From positions 496,001 to 560,000 of the forward strand of contig JACKNV010000001.1 in the NCBI GenBank assembly GCA_024234735.1: a stretch of DNA of 64,000 nucleotides, written 5' to 3'. The first letter of the stretch is position 1. Each line of letters starts with the position of its first letter. A program made the position numbers and the translations under genes. Of the stretch, positions 35,493-44,581 are shown piece after piece. Source of the DNA: Pseudomonadales bacterium. GTDB lineage: Bacteria > Pseudomonadota > Gammaproteobacteria > Pseudomonadales > Halieaceae. Below the pieces are notes generated by a model. The model was given only the letters and a program-made list of their open reading frames with translations, was not told the origin of the DNA and made no database searches.

Positions 35493-36935
35493 ATGACAGC
35501 GACCAACGACAACCTGCCCAACGCTACGGCCGCCCAGTTGCACGACCATTTCGATAAACAGCGCGCGGCCTACCTGGAGGCGCCCAATCCGGATTACGAG
35601 CAGCGCAGGGCCGACCTGCAGACACTCAAACGCATGGTGTCGGAAAATGCCGAAGACATCATGACCGCAATCAGCGAGGACTACGGCAACCGCTCTCGCC
35701 ACGAGTCACAGTTCGCCGAGATCATTTCGGTGACCGATGGTATCAACGACTGCATCAAGCACCTCAGGAAGTGGATGAAGGTGCAGAAGCGCCATGTCGA
35801 CCACAGCATGTTTTTCGGGGGCAGGAACCGCGTCATCCCGCAACCCCTGGGGGTGACCGGGATCATCGTGCCCTGGAACTTTCCCATCAACCTCAGCTTC
35901 ATGCCGCTGGCTGCCGCTTTTGCGGCGGGCAATCGGGCCATGGTCAAGATGTCTGAGAACTCCATCGCCCTGAGCCGCCTGCTTATCCGGCTGTGCGGAC
36001 GCTACTTTCCCGAGGAGAAACTGGCTTTCTTCGAGGAAACTGGTGGCGTCGGGATCGAGTTTTCGCGGCTGCCTTTCGACCTGCTGGTGTTCACGGGGTC
36101 CGGGCAGACAGGGCGGGCAGTGATGGCGGCGGCGGCGCAGAACCTCACACCGGTGGTGCTCGAGCTGGGAGGCAAGGCGCCTGCGATCATCGATCCGCAA
36201 TACCCCCTTGAAAAAGCCGTGGGGCGCATCCTGTTCGTCAAGCAATTCAACGCCGGGCAAATCTGCACCAATGTCGACTACGTTTTCGTGCACGAGACCC
36301 AGCGCGAGCAGTTCGTGGCCCTTGCCAGGGCCTATGTGGCAAAACACTGCCCGGATATCGACCATGTCGATTACACGTCGATAATCGACGACCGTTCGGT
36401 GCAGCGCCTGCAGGACACACTGCAGGATGCCCGGGACAAGGGCGCCACGGTGATCAACCTGTGTGGCAACCAGGAAGTGAATACCGCGCAGCGCAAATTC
36501 CCCTTGTACCTGGTGCTGGACACCACCCCGGAGATGACCATCCGCAAACGTGAAACCTTCGGGCCGCTGTTGATGGTGCTCACCTACAAGCAAGCCGATG
36601 AGGTGGTGGGCTATGTGAACTCCCATGACCGGCCGCTGGCCCTGTACCCCTTTACCAATGACGACAAACTTGCCGATATGTATATCGAGCGCATCATGTC
36701 CGGCGGTGTCACGGTCAATGACGCCCTGATGCACGTAGCCCAGCACGACCTGCCCTTCGGGGGAGTGGGGCCAAGTGGCATGGGGCACTATCATGGCTAC
36801 GAGGGGTTCCTCACCTTTTCCAAGCTGCGGCCGGTTTTCTACCAGGCCGGCTTCTCATTCCTGCAACTGCTGCGGCCACCCTATAAAGGCTTTGCCACGC
36901 GGGTATACAACCTGCTCGTCAGACTGAAGAGTTAA
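35493..36935 (+). CDS. Aldehyde dehydrogenase (coniferyl-aldehyde-dehydrogenase-like) 1
   Basis: A 480-residue NAD(P)-dependent aldehyde dehydrogenase of the class-3-like group often annotated as coniferyl aldehyde dehydrogenase. VPWNFPINLSFMPLAAAFAAGN (split around residue 130-150) binds the cofactor; FTGSGQTGRAVM is near 200; the general base Glu is in VLELGGKAP near 225; the catalytic Cys is in NAGQICTNVDYV near 260; the family-specific end FGGVGPSGMGHYHGYEG is near 425. Within this run it would convert an aldehyde, perhaps from P450 and alcohol dehydrogenase action, to the acid. A clear paralogue lies at 39335-40774. The start has GAGGACAGTGAG upstream. Confidence 0.93.
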   Translation: MTATNDNLPNATAAQLHDHFDKQRAAYLEAPNPDYEQRRADLQTLKRMVSENAEDIMTAISEDYGNRSRHESQFAEIISVTDGINDCIKHLRKWMKVQKRHVDHSMFFGGRNRVIPQPLGVTGIIVPWNFPINLSFMPLAAAFAAGNRAMVKMSENSIALSRLLIRLCGRYFPEEKLAFFEETGGVGIEFSRLPFDLLVFTGSGQTGRAVMAAAAQNLTPVVLELGGKAPAIIDPQYPLEKAVGRILFVKQFNAGQICTNVDYVFVHETQREQFVALARAYVAKHCPDIDHVDYTSIIDDRSVQRLQDTLQDARDKGATVINLCGNQEVNTAQRKFPLYLVLDTTPEMTIRKRETFGPLLMVLTYKQADEVVGYVNSHDRPLALYPFTNDDKLADMYIERIMSGGVTVNDALMHVAQHDLPFGGVGPSGMGHYHGYEGFLTFSKLRPVFYQAGFSFLQLLRPPYKGFATRVYNLLVRLKS

Positions 36936-37026
36936 CCGGTATGCGCCATGCTTCCACTTTGGTCGAATTGCCAGTGGCAGGTGGGGGTATTATTTTCACC
37001 AGCCTGACTGCATCGGGAGAATGACC

Positions 37027-38892
37027 ATGAGCGACAACCAGATATGGCGTGAGGCGGCAGAGGCTGTTCACTGGTACCAGAAGCCGACTCGCCTGCTGGA
37101 TGACAGCAATCCCCCGTTCTACCGCTGGTATCCCGATGGGGTCACCAACGCCTGCTACAACGCCGTGGATATCCACGTAGACCAGGGCAGGGGCGAACAG
37201 CTGGCGGTAATCTACGACAGCCCGGTGACCGGCAGCAAACACAGTTATACCTACAGCCAGTTACTGGTGGAGGTATCACGGTTTGCCGGTGTCCTGGCCA
37301 GTCAGGGTGTGGGCAAGGGCGATCGCGTGATCGTATACATGCCCATGGTGCCGGAAGCACTCATCGCCATGCTGGCCTGTGCCCGGATTGGCGCCATTCA
37401 CTCGGTGGTGTTCGGCGGTTTTGCCAGCAATGAGCTGGCCGTACGAATCGATGACGCCACCCCCAGGGTGGTGGTCTCCGCCAGCTGCGGCGTCGAGCCG
37501 AACCGCATCGTCGCCTACAAGCCGCTGCTGGACCAGGCCATAGAACTGGCGGCGCACAAACCGGGCAGATGCATCATTCTGCAGCGCCCCATGCAGCAGG
37601 CAGACTTGCAGCCGGGCCGCGATCTCGACTGGGAGGAGGCGATGGGTGCTGCAGAACCGGTCGGCTGCACCCCGGTTGGAGCCAACGATCCCCTGTATAT
37701 CCTCTATACCTCGGGCACCACCGGCCAGCCCAAGGGCGTGGTGCGGGACACCGGCGGCAGTATCGCCAGCCTGAAGTGGAGCATGAAGAACATCTACAAC
37801 GTCGACCCGGGCGAGGTGTACTGGGCCGCCTCGGATGTGGGCTGGGTGGTGGGTCATTCCTATATCGTTTACGGCCCCTTGTTCAACGGCAATACCACAC
37901 TTATCTATGAGGGAAAGCCGGTGGGCACGCCCGACCCGGGTGCCTTCTGGCGGGTGATTGACGAACACAAGGTGAGGGTCATGTTCACTGCCCCCACCGC
38001 GTTTCGCGCCATCCGCAAGGAGGATCCGGAGGGCAAATACCTCGAAAAATACGATCATTCCGGGTTGCGCGCGCTGTTCCTGGCCGGGGAGCGCTGCGAC
38101 CCCAATACCCTGGAGTGGGCCCAGGAAAAGCTGCAGGTGCCGGTTATAGACCACTGGTGGCAAACAGAAACAGGCTGGTCCATCTGCGCCAATTGCCTGG
38201 GAATCGAGCAGTTGCCCATCGTGCCGGGTTCCCCGGCCAGGCCCGTGCCCGGCTACGATGTACGGGTGCTGGATCGCGACGGTAGCCCGGTTCCCGCAGG
38301 GGAAATCGGCGCCCTCGTCATCAAGTCGCCACTGCCCCCCGGCACCTTCACCACTTTGTGGAACGCCGAAGACCGTTACCAAAAGGCGTATTTCAGCAGG
38401 TTCCCCGGCTACTACGAAACCGGCGATGCGGGCTATATCGACGATAACGGCTACGTGTTCGTGATGGCGCGCACTGACGACGTGATCAACGTGGCGGGGC
38501 ACCGGCTCTCCACCGGCGCCATGGAGGAAGTGCTGGCCGACCACCCGGATGTGGCGGAGTGCGCCGTTATCGGCATAGCCGACAAGCTCAAGGGGCAGCT
38601 GCCGCTGGGGCTGCTGGTGCTCAATGCAGGGGTAGACCGGCAACCCGGGGAGGTGGTCGCGGAAGCTATCCAGCAGGTGCGCGATCGCATCGGCCCGGTA
38701 GCGGCCTTCAAGCACTGCGCGGTGGTGAGCCGCCTGCCCAAGACCCGTTCCGGCAAGATCCTGCGCGGCACCATGCGCAGCATCGCCGACGGTGAAGCCT
38801 GGAAGATGCCGGCTACCATCGACGACCCGGCTATCATGGATGAGATCATGGAGGTGTTGGGAGCCATGGGCCTGCCCTCCGCCGGGGCTTGA
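37027..38892 (+). CDS. prpE: Propionyl-CoA synthetase (PrpE-like)
   Basis: A 621-residue acyl-CoA synthetase of the acetyl/propionyl-CoA ligase group. ATG 37027 has GGGAG at better spacing than ATG 37021. Motifs: YTSGTTGQPKGVVRDTGG near residues 228-245, ASDVGWVVGHSYIVYGP near 270, WWQTETGWSICANCLG near 378, and the C-terminal catalytic, acetylation-controlled Lys in PKTRSGKILRGTMR near 582. PRDTGG and the ADVGWVVGHSY stretch favour propionate (PrpE/ACSS3) over acetate. It would capture propionate from odd-chain or branched substrates. It is 91 bp downstream of the aldehyde dehydrogenase and convergent with ychJ, whose stop is adjacent. Confidence 0.92.
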   Translation: MSDNQIWREAAEAVHWYQKPTRLLDDSNPPFYRWYPDGVTNACYNAVDIHVDQGRGEQLAVIYDSPVTGSKHSYTYSQLLVEVSRFAGVLASQGVGKGDRVIVYMPMVPEALIAMLACARIGAIHSVVFGGFASNELAVRIDDATPRVVVSASCGVEPNRIVAYKPLLDQAIELAAHKPGRCIILQRPMQQADLQPGRDLDWEEAMGAAEPVGCTPVGANDPLYILYTSGTTGQPKGVVRDTGGSIASLKWSMKNIYNVDPGEVYWAASDVGWVVGHSYIVYGPLFNGNTTLIYEGKPVGTPDPGAFWRVIDEHKVRVMFTAPTAFRAIRKEDPEGKYLEKYDHSGLRALFLAGERCDPNTLEWAQEKLQVPVIDHWWQTETGWSICANCLGIEQLPIVPGSPARPVPGYDVRVLDRDGSPVPAGEIGALVIKSPLPPGTFTTLWNAEDRYQKAYFSRFPGYYETGDAGYIDDNGYVFVMARTDDVINVAGHRLSTGAMEEVLADHPDVAECAVIGIADKLKGQLPLGLLVLNAGVDRQPGEVVAEAIQQVRDRIGPVAAFKHCAVVSRLPKTRSGKILRGTMRSIADGEAWKMPATIDDPAIMDEIMEVLGAMGLPSAGA

Positions 38893-39291
38893 TCAACCCG
38901 GCTTGTCGCTGACCTCGCCGCCCACGTACAACCAGCGCCCGGCGTGGCGCTGGAACACCGATTTTTCGTGCAGCACCTGCTCGCTGCCGTCCGTACCCCG
39001 GTACCAGGCGTTGAACTCCACCCAGCCCTTGTCGCCCTGCTGGGCTTTCGCCAGGATTTCCAGGCGAAGCCACTGGCAGCTGACCTCGGAGAGCTGCGCC
39101 GCGCTGAGCCCGCCCGCGGTCGCCGGAAACCAGGTCTGCAACAGGTAGTCGCCGTGTTTGCCCAGTGCATAGGCGCTGTACCGCGAGCGCATCAGTTGCT
39201 CGGGGGTCTTGGCGCGTTCGCCGTTGTCCAGGAAGCGACCGCAGCAGCGCCGATACGACTTGTTGCTGCCGCATACACACGATTCGGCCAT
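38893..39291 (-). CDS. ychJ: YchJ-like SEC-C motif protein
   Basis: A 132-residue protein; ATG 39291 is preferred because the product then starts MAESCVCGSNKSYRRCC, the zinc-binding SEC-C motif expected at the N-terminus. It continues with PEQLMRSRYSAYALG near residue 30 and ends in the NTF2-like fold with WVEFNAWYRG and LHEKSVF, as in E. coli YchJ (which has a second SEC-C at its C-terminus; this protein ends before it). The function is unknown. The gene begins 43 bp after the stop of the aldehyde dehydrogenase on the same strand. Confidence 0.88.
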   Translation of the reverse strand: MAESCVCGSNKSYRRCCGRFLDNGERAKTPEQLMRSRYSAYALGKHGDYLLQTWFPATAGGLSAAQLSEVSCQWLRLEILAKAQQGDKGWVEFNAWYRGTDGSEQVLHEKSVFQRHAGRWLYVGGEVSDKPG

Positions 39292-39334
39292 ATCCCCGCT
39301 CCGGGTTCGCTGCCGCAAGTCGCCAACCCCGGGC

Positions 39335-40774
39335 TTACAGCTTGAGCTTGATCATCAGTTTGTACAGCGCGTTGAACACCCTGCCGTAGGGAGGGTAGAG
39401 CAGGGGCAGGGCGGTGAACCGGAACTGGGAGAACACCGGCCGCATCTTGCTGAACTCCACGAAGCCCTCGTGGCCGTGATAATGCCCCATGCCGCTGGCG
39501 CCGACGCCGCCAAAGGGCATGTCGTGCTGGGCCACGTGGAAGGAGCAATCGTTGATGCTGACCCCACCGGAGATGGTGTTTTTGATTACCCTGTCCTGCA
39601 GGTCCCGGTCGTTGCTGAACAGATACAGGCCCAGGGGTCTGTCATGCCGCTTGATATAGGCCAGCACGTCGTCCAGGTTGCGGTAGGTTCGCACCGGCAA
39701 CAGGGGCCCGAAGATCTCCTCCTGCATGATCGCCATGTCGTCGCCGACATCCACTACCAGGTGCGGCGGCAGCAACCGCGACGCGCTGTCCGGATTGTTG
39801 GCGGGCACCAGATTGATGAGGCGCGCGCCCTTGCTGGCGGCGTCATCCATGGTGGCGGTGAGGCGGGCATAGGAGCTGTCGTCGATAATCGAGGTGAACT
39901 GCCCGTTGTGGATGTCCGGGTAGCGCCTGGCCATGATCTTGCGGGCGGTCTCGATGAATGCCTCCAGCTTGCTTTCCGGCAGGTAGAGGTAATCGGGCGC
40001 CACGCAGGTCTGGCCGGCATTCATGAACTTGGCGAACAGCAGGCGGCTGGCGGCTGTCTCCAGGTCGAAGTCCTCGGCGATGATGGTTGGCGACTTGCCG
40101 CCAAGTTCCAGGGTAACCGGTGTCAGATGCTCGGCCGCGGATTTCATCACCGTGCGGCCGGTTTCGGCGGAGCCGGTGAAGATCACATGATCAAAAGGCA
40201 GGGTGGTGAATTCGGAGCCGCGCACACCCGGCAGAATGGCCACGGTATCCTCGTCAAACCGGGCTCCGACCAGATCGTGCAACAGCTTGCACAGATTGCT
40301 GGAATTGGCCGCCATCTTGACCATGCAGCGGTTGCCCGCGGCCAGGGCACTGGCCAGCGGGCCCATGACCAGGAACAGGGGGTAATTCCAGGGGGCCACG
40401 ATACCCACCACGCCCTTGGGCTGGGGAATCACCTTGTTGCTGGCGCCTGCAAACCAGATCGAGACATCGCGCTTTTGCGGCTTCATCCACTTTTTCAGCC
40501 TCTTGCGGCAATACCGGAAGCCATCGATGGAGAGAAAAATCTCCAGCAGCTTGCTCTCCTGGATGGCGCGGTTACCGAAATCCTGAGATATCGCGGCGGC
40601 GATGGCGTCCTGGTTGTCCACCAGAATCTGCTCCATCTTCTGCAGATTGGCCCGGCGTTCCTCCAGTGACGGGAAGGGATTGTCGAAGTAGGCCTGGCGC
40701 TGTTTCTGCAGGATGCGCTGGGCCTCGTTTTGGGTTTCCTCCGGAAACTGCATGATATTCACGGCCTGGGCCAT
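39335..40774 (-). CDS. Aldehyde dehydrogenase (coniferyl-aldehyde-dehydrogenase-like) 2
   Basis: A 479-residue paralogue of the enzyme at 35493-36935, on the opposite strand. Motifs: VAPWNYPLFLVMGPLASAL near residue 135, FTGSAETGRTVM near 200, the base Glu in LELGGKSPTII near 225, the catalytic Cys in NAGQTCVAPDYL near 260, and FGGVGASGMGHYHGHEG near 425. Membrane segments are absent, but the C-terminus is hydrophobic and basic (ALPLLYPPYGRVFNALYKL), as in membrane-associated fatty aldehyde dehydrogenases. Both copies are intact. It is divergent from the glutathione transferase gene across 254 bp. Confidence 0.93.
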   Translation of the reverse strand: MAQAVNIMQFPEETQNEAQRILQKQRQAYFDNPFPSLEERRANLQKMEQILVDNQDAIAAAISQDFGNRAIQESKLLEIFLSIDGFRYCRKRLKKWMKPQKRDVSIWFAGASNKVIPQPKGVVGIVAPWNYPLFLVMGPLASALAAGNRCMVKMAANSSNLCKLLHDLVGARFDEDTVAILPGVRGSEFTTLPFDHVIFTGSAETGRTVMKSAAEHLTPVTLELGGKSPTIIAEDFDLETAASRLLFAKFMNAGQTCVAPDYLYLPESKLEAFIETARKIMARRYPDIHNGQFTSIIDDSSYARLTATMDDAASKGARLINLVPANNPDSASRLLPPHLVVDVGDDMAIMQEEIFGPLLPVRTYRNLDDVLAYIKRHDRPLGLYLFSNDRDLQDRVIKNTISGGVSINDCSFHVAQHDMPFGGVGASGMGHYHGHEGFVEFSKMRPVFSQFRFTALPLLYPPYGRVFNALYKLMIKLKL

Positions 40775-41028
40775 GGCGACCTCCTTCTCATGGGTTGTGG
40801 CGAGCCCCGGAAACGCGCTTGTGCGGCCGGGCCATTCTGACTCAAGTATAGCAATTTGCGCCGCTTGGCGGGCGATTCCGGAAAGTGCGAGAGGGTCCGG
40901 GCTGGGGGTGCCGCCTCTACGGTTGCATTTCGGCTGCGGCGGTCTATTGTTGAGGTGCGCGCACGGCTCGAGGCGGTGTGTCGTACACCGGCTCTATTAA
41001 CGACGAGATCACCGAAGAGGAATTTTTC

Positions 41029-41691
41029 ATGCTCACCCTGCACGGCTTCCCCTACTCGAATTATTACAACATGGTCAAGCACGCGTTGATGCTCAAGGAT
41101 ATTCCCTTTGTAGAGCACACCGTCTATCCGAACACCCCGGAACTGCTGCAGGTGAACCCGAGCGGCAAGGTGCCCGCGATGACCACTGGCGAGGGCACTT
41201 GCCTGGGGGAGAGCAGCGTGTTGCTGGATTACCTGGAAGACGCCTACCCGGAGAAGCCGTTGTACCCCGCCGATGCCGGGGCGCGGGCACAGGTGCGACA
41301 ACTGATGAAAGTGGCCGAACTCTACCTGGAGTTGCCCGCGCGGCGTCTGCTGCCCGCAGTACTGGCGAAGGTGGAGGTCCCCCGGGCCACCCGCGACGAG
41401 GTGCGCGCAGGCCTGGAGCGTGGCGTCGATTCACTGCGGGCCCTGGCCAGCTTCGCGCCCTGGGTGGCCGGCGAGCAGCTTTCCCTGGCGGACATTCACC
41501 TGCGCTATGCCCTCGCGATCCCCAAGCTGGTGGGCCCGGCCCAACTGGACTGGGACATCGTCGCCGCCGTCGACGGCCTCGCGCAATGGGATGCGCTGAT
41601 GGCCGATTCGGACATCGCCCGCAAAATCGACGCCGACATGCAGGCCAACCTGGGGGATTTCATGGCCTATGTAGCCAGTCTCAATAAATGA
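41029..41691 (+). CDS. Glutathione S-transferase family protein
   Basis: A 220-residue protein. ATG 41029 is preceded by GAAGAGGA and gives the expected N-terminus MLTLHGFPYSNYYNMVKHAL, the glutathione-binding thioredoxin fold with Ser or Tyr as the likely activating residue. VNPSGKVPAMTT near residues 43-54 contains the cis-Pro, and GESSVLLDYLEDAYP near 62-76 the gamma-glutamyl binding ES pair. The helical domain follows and carries WVAGEQLSLADIHL. The substrate is unknown; a link to aldehyde or epoxide detoxification is an inference from the neighbours. It ends 5 bp before the 3' end of the tRNA gene on the other strand. Confidence 0.9.
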   Translation: MLTLHGFPYSNYYNMVKHALMLKDIPFVEHTVYPNTPELLQVNPSGKVPAMTTGEGTCLGESSVLLDYLEDAYPEKPLYPADAGARAQVRQLMKVAELYLELPARRLLPAVLAKVEVPRATRDEVRAGLERGVDSLRALASFAPWVAGEQLSLADIHLRYALAIPKLVGPAQLDWDIVAAVDGLAQWDALMADSDIARKIDADMQANLGDFMAYVASLNK

Positions 41692-41696
41692 TGGAG

Positions 41697-41773
41697 TGGT
41701 ACCCCGGAGACGATTCGAACGTCCGACCTAGCCCTTAGGAGGGGCTTGCTCTATCCAGCTGAGCTACCGGGGC
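41697..41773 (-). tRNA. tRNA-Arg (anticodon CCU)
   Basis: Read on the minus strand the 77 bases fold into a complete cloverleaf: acceptor GCCCCGG pairing with CCGGGGT, D stem GCTC/GAGC, anticodon stem AGCCC/GGGCT with loop CTCCTAA (anticodon CCU), a five-base variable loop, T stem GGACG/CGTCT with loop TTCGAAT, discriminator A and an encoded CCA. It decodes AGG, a rare codon in this GC-rich DNA. It stands alone, tail-to-tail with the GST gene. Confidence 0.96.
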
Positions 41774-41903
41774 GAAGAGGGCGGCAGTATAGCAAGCGAT
41801 GCCGCTCTCCCGGAACCCCGGCGACGGGTAAATCGGCCCCGCGCCCTGGTCCGCGCGCGGTGGAAGATTTCCTGGCCCGAATCAATTTCCTCTTGCAGCA
41901 ACC

Positions 41904-41931
41904 CTTGAAACCTGCTCGCCAGACCCTATAT
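41904..41931 (+). promoter_or_regulatory. Sigma-32 heat-shock promoter of the Hsp20 gene
   Basis: A perfect -35 CTTGAAA (41904-41910) and a -10 CCCTATAT (41924-41931; consensus CCCCATNT) are separated by 13 bp, inside the spacing used by the heat-shock sigma factor RpoH. Transcription would start near 41938, leaving a leader of about 38 bases that contains the strong ribosome-binding site GAGGAGGT (41963-41970) before ATG 41976. Confidence 0.8.
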
Positions 41932-41975
41932 ATCAAGGCAACCGAGACAAACCAGCAAACACGAGGAGGTGTCGG

Positions 41976-42398
41976 ATGTCTTTAGTACCACGTAGCAATT
42001 TGTTCGATATTGACCGTTTTTTCAGTGATACCTGGCCGCAGGTGGCCGCCAGCCAGAGCAGTGCGTTCTTTGCGCCGCGAGTGGATATCAAGGAGGCGAA
42101 TAATCACTACGAGATTACCGCCGAACTGCCCGGCGTCGCCAAGGAGGATATCCATATTCACGTCAAGGACGGGGTCCTGACCCTGGAGGCGGAGACCACC
42201 CAGGAGGACAAGGAAGAGAAAGAGGGCAGGGTGATCCGTCAGGAACGCCGCTATGGCAAGTACATGCGCAGTTTCAACCTTGGCCAGGATGTGCGGGAGT
42301 CTGATATCAAGGCTTCTTTCAAGGACGGTGTCCTGACCTTGGAAGCCCCTAAGGAGAAGCCGGTCGAGCCGGAACGGCGTCGCATCGAGGTCGACTGA
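41976..42398 (+). CDS. Hsp20 / alpha-crystallin small heat-shock protein
   Basis: A 140-residue holdase chaperone. A short N-terminal arm (SNLFDIDRFFSDTW) is followed by the alpha-crystallin domain from about residue 35 to 125: PRVDIKEANNHYEITAELPG, DIHIHVKDGVLTLEAE, the RRYGKYMRSFNLG strand, and ASFKDGVLTLEAPK. The C-terminal IxI-type tail is reduced to RRIEVD. It is a single-gene unit, controlled by the sigma-32 promoter described just upstream and followed by a terminator hairpin. It prevents aggregation of unfolded proteins under heat or oxidative stress. Confidence 0.96.
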   Translation: MSLVPRSNLFDIDRFFSDTWPQVAASQSSAFFAPRVDIKEANNHYEITAELPGVAKEDIHIHVKDGVLTLEAETTQEDKEEKEGRVIRQERRYGKYMRSFNLGQDVRESDIKASFKDGVLTLEAPKEKPVEPERRRIEVD

Positions 42399-42448
42399 GC
42401 GCGGCGGGAAAACGCCTGCCCCCGTCGCGGGCGAAACACTCACCGATT

Positions 42449-42480
42449 CCCCGGGGTTTACCATCCCGGGGCACTTCTTT
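42449..42480 (+). terminator. Terminator hairpin after the Hsp20 gene
   Basis: CCCCGGG (42449-42455) pairs with CCCGGGG (42465-42471) around a 9-base loop, followed by CACTTCTTTT, a short T-rich tail. It lies 51 bp after the Hsp20 stop and ends that single-gene unit. Confidence 0.6.
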
Positions 42481-42591
42481 TGCCCCATCCCCTTGTTTTG
42501 TAGTCGTTCCCATATCACTCTAGTGGCTGCGAATTCCGGTGCGTCGGCTGCCCGCCACCGGTCGAGTGCTGCGACGAGGTGAGGTGTTCCC

Positions 42592-44526
42592 GTGGGTTTT
42601 CGGGCCAGGCTGGTTCTTTTCTTTGGATTGTTGGGTGGCGGTGCGGGCACCGCCTGGGCGATCGCCACCGAGGCGGACCTGGCCCGCGAGCGAATCCGCT
42701 ATGACGATGCCGTGCAGGCGATAGATCGCGGCAACTGGACCGAGTACCAGCGGCTGCGCCCCGACCTGGAGGACTATCCCCTGGCGATTTACCTCGATTA
42801 CTTCGAGTTGAGCCGGCAACCCGGGAAGGTGCGTCCGGCACAGGCGCGCCGCTTCCTCGAGCGCACCGCCGATTCACCGCTGGCCAACCGCTTCCTGGCA
42901 ACCTATCTGCGGCAGGCCGGCAAGGATGGCCGCTGGGATGATTTCCTGGAGGTCATGTCGACCGAGCCCAACAGTATTGACCTCAAGTGCTATTATTTTC
43001 GGGCCCGGCTCGCCGCTGGCGACAGCGCCGCGGCCTGGGCCGGAGCGCAACGGCTGTGGGACCACGGCGAGTCCCGGCCCACCGAGTGCGACCCGCTGTT
43101 CAGTGCCTGGCGCAAGTCCGGTGGGCTCAACGACGCGGTGGTCTGGTCTCGCCAGTTGAAAGCCTTCGCGGCGCGCCAGGGCAGCCTGCTGCAATACGCG
43201 GCCCGGCAGGGCAGCGCCGCGCTGGCGCCATGGTCCGAGAAACTGGCCACAGCCTACCGCCAACCGGAAAAACTGCGGCAGCTGGCGCTGCCGGCGGACC
43301 AGACCTACTCGGCGGATATCGCCACCAGTGGCCTGGTACTGCTGGCCCGGTACAATCCCGTCAGGGCGCTGCAGTTCTGGCAGCAGTACCGGGACGAACT
43401 GGCGTTCACTTCGGCGCAACAGCGGGAAGTGGAATACGCTATTGCCCTGCAGACCCTGTTCGCCCAGAGCGAGGAGAACCAGGCCTGGCTGGCCGAGGCC
43501 CTGGCGCGCCTGCAGGACGACAAACTGGTGGAGATTCGCCTGCGCTGGGCCCTGGCCGAGCAGGACTGGCCCGGCGTAACCCGGTTCCTGCCTCTGCTTT
43601 CCGAGGAGCGCCGGGGCGCGGACGTGTGGCGTTACTGGCAGGCGGTTGCACTGCAGCAGGCGGGGGACGCCGCCGCGGCAAATGCCGGGTTGCAGTCGCT
43701 GGCTGCAGAGCGCAGCTATTACGGTTTCCTGGCGGCCGACAAGCTGGCCATACCCTACGCGTTCAACCACCAGACGCCACCGCTGGACCCGGAGGCCGCT
43801 GCCGCGCTGCAGCAGCTACCTGGCGTGCGGCGTGTCGGAGAGCTCAACTTCCACGAACAGTACAATCTTGCCCATGCTGAGTGGTACCAGCTGCTGCAGG
43901 GCAGCGACGACGCCACCCGCAGCCAGCAGCTGGCCCAGGTGGCTTCCCGGGAGGGCTGGCACCGCATGGCGATCGATGCGGTCACCCGGGCCCGGGCCTG
44001 GGACGCGCTCGAACTGCGCTTTCCCACCGCCTACCGGGACGTGTTCGAGCGCTATGCCGCAGTGCAGCAGGTGCCCAGCACCGAGCTGATGGCCATTGCC
44101 CGCCGCGAAAGCGCCTTCTACCCCCAGGCCCGCTCCCCGGTTGGCGCCCGCGGCCTGATGCAGATCATGCCCGCCACCGGCCGCCAGGTGGCGTCATCCC
44201 TGGGGCAGGGGCACAGCGGCACCGACCTGTACCAGGTGGACCACAACGTACTTCTGGGCAGTGCTTACTACCGGCAATTGCTGGACCGTTTCGAGGGCAA
44301 TCGGATCTTCGCCCTCACCGCCTATAACGCCGGCCCCCACCGGGTGGAGCGCTGGCGTCACTCCGCGGGGGAAGCCGTGCCGGTGGATATCTGGGTGGAA
44401 ACCATTCCCTACCGGGAAACACGCGAGTATGTCCAGGCGGTGCTCGCCTATAATGTGGTATTCGAGTACCTGATGGGGGATACTCCCAGCCTGCTGAGCG
44501 AGGAAGAGCGCGGGGCGCGCTACTGA
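42592..44526 (+). CDS. slt: Soluble lytic murein transglycosylase
   Basis: A 644-residue periplasmic enzyme starting at GTG 42592. A signal peptide (GFRARLVLFFGLLGGG ... GTAWA) is followed by the long alpha-superhelical U domain of Slt70 (WTEYQRLRPDLEDYPLAIY near residue 50) and the C-terminal SLT catalytic domain from ~480. The catalytic Glu is in ARRESAFYP near residue 503, followed by SPVGARGLMQIMPAT and later ALTAYNAGPHRVERW. It cleaves glycan strands and leaves 1,6-anhydro-muramic ends. Length agrees with E. coli Slt70 (645 with signal). The start is supported by GAGGTG at about 42581. Confidence 0.95.
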   Translation: MGFRARLVLFFGLLGGGAGTAWAIATEADLARERIRYDDAVQAIDRGNWTEYQRLRPDLEDYPLAIYLDYFELSRQPGKVRPAQARRFLERTADSPLANRFLATYLRQAGKDGRWDDFLEVMSTEPNSIDLKCYYFRARLAAGDSAAAWAGAQRLWDHGESRPTECDPLFSAWRKSGGLNDAVVWSRQLKAFAARQGSLLQYAARQGSAALAPWSEKLATAYRQPEKLRQLALPADQTYSADIATSGLVLLARYNPVRALQFWQQYRDELAFTSAQQREVEYAIALQTLFAQSEENQAWLAEALARLQDDKLVEIRLRWALAEQDWPGVTRFLPLLSEERRGADVWRYWQAVALQQAGDAAAANAGLQSLAAERSYYGFLAADKLAIPYAFNHQTPPLDPEAAAALQQLPGVRRVGELNFHEQYNLAHAEWYQLLQGSDDATRSQQLAQVASREGWHRMAIDAVTRARAWDALELRFPTAYRDVFERYAAVQQVPSTELMAIARRESAFYPQARSPVGARGLMQIMPATGRQVASSLGQGHSGTDLYQVDHNVLLGSAYYRQLLDRFEGNRIFALTAYNAGPHRVERWRHSAGEAVPVDIWVETIPYRETREYVQAVLAYNVVFEYLMGDTPSLLSEEERGARY

Positions 44527-44581
44527 GGCCAGGCGGGGCTGGACTCAGCTCCCACCTTTGCTGACAGGACGATTGCGGACC

